From DASYQV01 sp036005125 (GTDB taxonomy: Bacteria; Acidobacteriota; Vicinamibacteria; Vicinamibacterales; UBA2999): DNA of 24,763 bases. Shown one piece after another: positions 23,747 to 24,763 of this stretch (its first letter is position 1; each line of letters begins with the position of its first letter). Location of the stretch: contig DASYQV010000042.1 in the NCBI GenBank assembly GCA_036005125.1, forward strand, positions 1-24,763. The letters are read 5' to 3'. Below the pieces are notes generated by a model. It was not told the origin of the DNA and ran no database searches. It worked only from the letters and a program-made list of their open reading frames with translations. The position numbers and the translations under genes are program-made.

Positions 23747-24763
23747 TGCATCCTGTCGTGCAGCGTCTGGAGTTCAGCGAGAAGCTTTTCGGCAAGGGCA
23801 TCGTTGCTGAGATGCTCCAGGCCGGTTGGTACAGGGTCGGGCGGCGCAACGATCGTGCGATTCGCGGGCGTGGCGTCAGCCTCTTCGGGCAGGAACTGCT
23901 CGATCAGTCCGGCGGCGAGCCTGCGCGGGGTCGGGTGTTCGAATGCAACCGTCGCCGGAAGTTTTCGACCCGCCATGTTCGTCAGCTCCTGCGAGAGCTT
24001 GAGCGCCATCAACGACGTGAGCCCCATCTCGAGGAAGCCGCGATCGAGGTCGATGTCCTCCGGGGTCGAGCCGAGCACTCGCGCCAGGCTGGCCAGGACC
24101 TCGCGGTTCGTTCGCGCGATCGCTTCGGCGCGCGGCAGGCCACGCAAGCTATCGAACAGGGAGCTCGGGCGGGCGCCCGCTTCGAGATCGACTGAAGAAA
24201 TGGTCGACAGGAGCGGCCGTGCCCGGCGCGCCGCGTACACCTCGGAGAAGCGCGCCCAGTCCACGCTGGCGACGGTGAGCCTCGCAACCGAATTCGCGAG
24301 GGCGTGTCTCAGCACCGCGAACGCGGCGCTCGGCGCAAGCACCTCGAGACCGATGCTGGCGAGGGCGGTCTCGAGCTCCGCGTTCACCAGGCCGCCGCGG
24401 GGCCAGCGTCCCCACGCGATGCTGCAGACCCTGAGACCGTCGCGGTTGTGCGCCGCCGCGAGCGCGTCGAGCGAGGCGTTCGCGAGAGCGTACGCACCCA
24501 TCTGAGCGGAGCCCCAGGTCGCTGCGGCAGATGAGAACAGCACCACGGCGTCGAGGTTTTCTTCGCGTGCGCACTCGACCAGCACGCGCGCTCCGCCCAG
24601 CTTTCCGTGCATGGCCCGCTCGAAGCTCTCGCGTGTCAGGCGCTCGATCGGTTCTGGCACGCTCTCGCCGGCGAGATGGATCGCGGTGCGGATGGGCGTC
24701 TGCTGCTGGCGGTAGTGCGCAAAAACTGCGCGCATGGCTCCGCGGTCGGCTGCATCGACTTGA
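23743..24763 (-). CDS. C-terminal part of an upstream type I PKS (KR-ACP plus docking helix), cut by the right edge
   Basis: The frame is open to the window edge, so the apparent ATG at 24735 is internal: VDAADRGAMRAVF spans it. The visible part is the second half of a ketoreductase with catalytic Lys (MHGKLGG), Ser (LFSSAAATWGS), Tyr and Asn (GAYALANAS). Trp in ATWGS and absence of the LDD loop suggest an A-type KR, unlike the next module. An ACP follows with MGLTSLMALKL, where the usual Asp before Ser is Thr. The last 45 residues are a Pro/Ala linker and a helix, SNDALAEKLLAELQTLHDRM, typical of C-terminal docking domains. That matches the N-terminal docking coil of the next PKS, so the chain passes from this protein to that one. 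The stop overlaps the next start as ATGA. Confidence 0.9.
   Translation of the reverse strand, partial: QVDAADRGAMRAVFAHYRQQQTPIRTAIHLAGESVPEPIERLTRESFERAMHGKLGGARVLVECAREENLDAVVLFSSAAATWGSAQMGAYALANASLDALAAAHNRDGLRVCSIAWGRWPRGGLVNAELETALASIGLEVLAPSAAFAVLRHALANSVARLTVASVDWARFSEVYAARRARPLLSTISSVDLEAGARPSSLFDSLRGLPRAEAIARTNREVLASLARVLGSTPEDIDLDRGFLEMGLTSLMALKLSQELTNMAGRKLPATVAFEHPTPRRLAAGLIEQFLPEEADATPANRTIVAPPDPVPTGLEHLSNDALAEKLLAELQTLHDRMQ

Noticed and set aside
21407..24505. 1032-codon open frame on the plus strand
   Set aside because: It lies wholly antisense to the PKS genes, whose motifs are complete. The translation is Arg/His-rich without domains, as expected from the opposite strand of GC-rich coding DNA.

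Overview
The window is GC-rich DNA with dense bacterial coding. Its gene set points to a soil acidobacterium, possibly of the Vicinamibacteria type. The signs are a DUF5916 outer-membrane protein beside an ECF sigma/anti-sigma pair, an OmpR-type winged helix fused through one membrane helix to a WD40/PD40-like propeller, a cytochrome P460-like protein, and long minus-strand PKS/NRPS genes. The taxonomic assignment is inference from gene content. UGA is an ordinary stop in several genes, so the standard code is assumed.

Left part (1-3889): the first codons of a secreted protein run off the left edge on the minus strand. Divergent from it is a plus-strand unit of ECF sigma factor, membrane anti-sigma factor with an HX3CX2C motif, and a DUF5916 protein. 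Next (3937-6973, minus) comes a redox unit of a P460-cupredoxin fusion, an outer-membrane barrel-like protein, and a thioredoxin-fold protein fused to a DsbD-alpha-like domain. The last gene has an in-frame TGA exactly where the first redox cysteine should be (U-P-Y-C). A perfect 7-bp hairpin with a GUC loop starts 14 nt after it, so it is read here as a selenoprotein with a bacterial SECIS. A one-component regulator follows (7103-9169).

Right part (9294 to the right edge, all minus): a biosynthetic operon. In transcription order it holds a PKS ending in KR-ACP (entering from outside the window); a 2528-residue PKS with KS-AT-DH-ER-KR-ACP and a C-terminal alpha-oxoamine synthase; an alkylglycerol-monooxygenase-like membrane hydroxylase; and an NRPS with formyltransferase domain, half condensation domain, A, PCP and terminal C domain. 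All three junctions are exact 4-nt ATGA overlaps. A second fatty-acid-hydroxylase-family gene lies downstream, flanked on both sides by hairpins built from 7-bp tandem repeats.

Model (inference): the PKS makes a long reduced chain, and the alpha-oxoamine synthase releases it by decarboxylative condensation with an amino acid as an alpha-amino ketone, a sphingoid-like base. The di-iron hydroxylases oxygenate it. The NRPS activates one amino acid, may N-formylate it, and its terminal C domain joins it to the amine or a hydroxyl of the lipid. This parallels the logic of fungal sphinganine-analogue toxins such as fumonisin, but in one translationally coupled bacterial operon.
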